DNA from: Erythrobacteraceae bacterium
GTDB lineage: Bacteria > Pseudomonadota > Alphaproteobacteria > Sphingomonadales > Sphingomonadaceae
Reading direction: 5' to 3'
DNA length: 64,000 nucleotides
Assembly: GCA_027489065.1 (NCBI GenBank)
Contig: JAIYAM010000018.1
Span: 62,001-126,000, forward strand
Part shown: positions 62,207 to 64,000 of the stretch, one piece after another
Position numbering within the stretch: the stretch's first letter is position 1
Layout of the letters: every line of letters starts with the position of its first letter
The notes under the pieces: generated by a model
What the model was told of the DNA's origin: nothing
What the model saw: only the letters and a program-made list of their open reading frames with translations
Database searches by the model: none
Made by a program: the position numbers and the translations under genes

Positions 62207-63721
62207 TTGCGCCAACTGCAGGGAATGGATGCGTCCTTCGTCGCGCTGGAAACGCGCAACTCGCCGATGCACATCGGCTCGATCCTGGTCTACAACCCGG
62301 AAACGGCGCCCGGCAGCTTCGTGCGCTTCAAGGACATTCTCCAGTTCATCGGGGAGCGCGCGCAGCTGAGCCGCACCATGCGCCAGCGGCTGGTGCGGGT
62401 GCCCCTGGACCTCGACTATCCCTACTGGGTCGAGGATCCCGACTTCGATCTGGAGTTCCATGTCCGCCATGTCGCCTTGCCCCAGCCGGGAGATTGGCGC
62501 CAATTGTGCATCCAGGCCGCCCGCATCTTCGCCCGGCCACTCGATCTCGAGCGGCCGCCTTGGGAGTTCACCGTGGTCGAGGGGCTCGACAACGTCCCCG
62601 GCGTTGCCAAGGGCAGCTTCGCGATGGTGACCAAGGTGCACCATGCCGCGATCGACGGGATGAGCGGCATCGACCTGATGGAGGCGCTGCACACGCTGCG
62701 GCCGACCGATCCGCCGCCGTCCAAGCCGGACACCTGGAGGCCCGAGCGCATCCCCACCGCGATCGAACTGCTGGGCAAGAGCTACTTCAACGCGCTGACC
62801 AACCCCCTGAAGCAGCTGGAAGTCGCAGCCAAGGCCGCGCCCAGTCTGGCGAAGGCGATCAAGGGGCTAGTGGTCAAGGACTTCACCGTCAGCGCGGACA
62901 TGATCGCGCCCAAATCGCGCTTCAACCGCACGATCTCCCCGCACCGCGTGGTCGAGGGGCGCAGCTTCAAGCTTGCAGACATCAAGGCGATCCGCAGCCT
63001 CGCCGAGGGCGCGAAGGTCAACGACGTGTTCCTCGCCATCATCGGCGGGGCGATGCGCCGCTATCTGCTCGCCAAGGACGATCTGCCCAAGAAGACCCTG
63101 ACCGCGATGGCCCCGATCTCGGTCCGGTCGAGCGGAGAGAAGGGGGACATGGGCAATCAGGTCGCCGCGATGATCGCGCCCTTGGGCACCCATATCGAGG
63201 ACCCGGCGGAGCGGCTCGCCTTCGTCTTTTCGCAGACCGCCAACAGCAAGGCGATGTCGGACGCGATCGGCGCGCGCAACATGACCGAAATGAGCAAGGT
63301 CTCGCCGGCGCTTTTCATGGCGCTGGGCGCGCAACTCTACACCCGGCTGGGCCTTGCCAACCGCGGCGTCGCCCCGCCGTTCACCACGGTGGTGACCAAC
63401 GTGCCGGGCCCGCCCGTTCCGATCCATTTCGCCGGGGCGCGGCTGGAGAGCATGATGGGGCTGCTGTGCCTCACCGACGGCCTCGGCCTCGGCCATGTCG
63501 TGCAGAGCTATTGCGACGAGGCCACCATAGCCTTCACGGCGGACCGCGAACTGCTCCCCGATCCCGATTTTTACGTGAAATGCATCGAGGATAGTTTCAC
63601 AGAATTGCTGGCTGCTACACGGCAGGCTCCCGCCGCCGCTCCGAAGACCGAGCCTGCGGCGAAGCGCAAGCGCACTGCGGTCCCGCCAAAGCGCTCCGCG
63701 GGTAGGGCAAAGACTGCATGA
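62207..63721 (+). CDS. Wax ester synthase/diacylglycerol acyltransferase (WS/DGAT)
   Basis: The 504-residue protein has the WS/DGAT active-site motif TKVHHAAIDGMSGIDLMEAL (HHxxxDG) and downstream MAPISVRSSGEKGDMGNQVA and TTVVTNVPGPPVPIHFAGAR. It acylates fatty alcohols or diacylglycerol with acyl-CoA to form storage lipids. TTG 62207 is chosen because AATGGGGAGAGAACC lies upstream; ATG 62228 (MDASFVALE) is a shorter option. A lysine-rich tail ends the protein. The next gene overlaps its stop (ATGA at 63718). Confidence 0.95.
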   Translation: MRQLQGMDASFVALETRNSPMHIGSILVYNPETAPGSFVRFKDILQFIGERAQLSRTMRQRLVRVPLDLDYPYWVEDPDFDLEFHVRHVALPQPGDWRQLCIQAARIFARPLDLERPPWEFTVVEGLDNVPGVAKGSFAMVTKVHHAAIDGMSGIDLMEALHTLRPTDPPPSKPDTWRPERIPTAIELLGKSYFNALTNPLKQLEVAAKAAPSLAKAIKGLVVKDFTVSADMIAPKSRFNRTISPHRVVEGRSFKLADIKAIRSLAEGAKVNDVFLAIIGGAMRRYLLAKDDLPKKTLTAMAPISVRSSGEKGDMGNQVAAMIAPLGTHIEDPAERLAFVFSQTANSKAMSDAIGARNMTEMSKVSPALFMALGAQLYTRLGLANRGVAPPFTTVVTNVPGPPVPIHFAGARLESMMGLLCLTDGLGLGHVVQSYCDEATIAFTADRELLPDPDFYVKCIEDSFTELLAATRQAPAAAPKTEPAAKRKRTAVPPKRSAGRAKTA

Positions 63722-63756
63722 CCGGCCGCAAGACCGAAACATCGAAGGACACGAAC

Positions 63757-64000
63757 ATGGCCGCAGCAGCATCGGCACGCACACAGGCAGAAACCGCCCG
63801 CCCGCCCAACCGCATCTGGACCCTCGCCGAAGGGCGCGCCGTCTTTGAACTGGGCGCGTTCTTCATGGCCCGCCCGCTCCTGTCGCACCTGCCCAAGGGC
63901 GACGGGCACACGGTGCAGGTGCTGCCGGGCTTTATGGCGACCGACACCTCGACCGTGCCCTTGCGGCGGCTGCTCACAAAGCTGGGCTATGACGCGCACG
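63757..64000 (+). CDS. Alpha/beta hydrolase, N-terminal part (runs off the window)
   Basis: The frame, open to the window end, reads RIWTLAEGRAVFELGAFFMA, then HTVQVLPGFMATDTSTVPLR and LLTKLGYDAH. This is the start of an esterase/lipase-like alpha/beta hydrolase of the type that follows WS/DGAT genes. ATG 63757 has AAGGACACGAAC upstream; an in-frame ATG at 63718 that overlaps the acyltransferase stop (ATGA) would add 13 residues. Confidence 0.8.
   Translation, partial: MAAAASARTQAETARPPNRIWTLAEGRAVFELGAFFMARPLLSHLPKGDGHTVQVLPGFMATDTSTVPLRRLLTKLGYDAH

Overview
The window is 64 kb of high-GC, gene-dense bacterial chromosome. It is most likely from an alphaproteobacterium of the Sphingomonadales/Erythrobacteraceae type. 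I infer this from the alpha-type SspB adaptor, the ybgC-tolQRAB-pal layout, a bifunctional Rsh, aerobic HemF, SWIB and DUF2945 small proteins, and REP-like GGGAGGGG and CATTGCGAG repeats. No rRNA genes, CRISPR arrays, complete prophages or replication origins were seen. One tRNA gene (Ser-GGA) is present.

Layout. 0-3.1 kb: 3' end of thiC, a small membrane protein, a secreted RidA-like protein and a disordered hydrophilic protein. 3.2-4.6 kb: a short, lower-GC accessory patch with a VapD/Cas2-like RNase and a coiled-coil plus winged-helix protein, with a palindromic operator candidate. 4.6-17.6 kb: mostly single genes (YaiI/DUF188, GGDEF cyclase, cold-shock protein, HPF-like factor, an unusually ordered photolyase-family protein, GFA, S41 protease, PEBP, SWIB, DUF985 cupin, M19 dipeptidase, DapD). 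17.7-26.5 kb: an acyl-CoA catabolic locus. It has an APH-type kinase, a Zn alcohol dehydrogenase, an ACAD10/11-type dehydrogenase and a GPH symporter on the minus strand. Divergent to these on the plus strand are two further acyl-CoA dehydrogenases and an SDR. 26.7-32.5 kb: porin, M3 peptidase, Gmk and SspB. 32.6-36.5 kb: his operon (hisB-hisH-hisA-orf-hisF-hisE) followed by a HIT protein. 36.5-41 kb: complete tol-pal operon. 41.3-52.2 kb: J-protein, atypical SDR, cystathionine gamma-synthase family enzyme, SLC13 transporter, infC, pdeM, hemF, an AbrB/Doc toxin-antitoxin pair, rsh and a secreted cyclophilin. 52.28-61.9 kb: tRNA-Ser followed by a stretch of accessory genes (Cys-rich secreted protein, type III polyketide synthase with ICMT-like methyltransferase, DHA2 exporter, hydrolase, aspartyl protease, transposase and UspA remnants, SLC13-RCK permease, DUF202 protein). 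62.2-64 kb: WS/DGAT acyltransferase and the start of an alpha/beta hydrolase.

Two blocks look most worth following. The 17.7-26.5 kb locus combines a hydroxyl kinase and an ACAD10/11-like enzyme as separate genes. In animals these are fused (ACAD10/11), and in the bacterial levulinate (lva) route they remove a 4-hydroxyl group through a phosphorylated acyl-CoA. The locus may therefore serve 4-hydroxyacyl-CoA or lactone catabolism. The 53.2-56.5 kb block looks like a small type III polyketide pathway with its own methyltransferase and exporter. Several dispersed palindromic repeat families sit between genes, including one inside the his operon, and operator-like inverted repeats flank the catabolic block.
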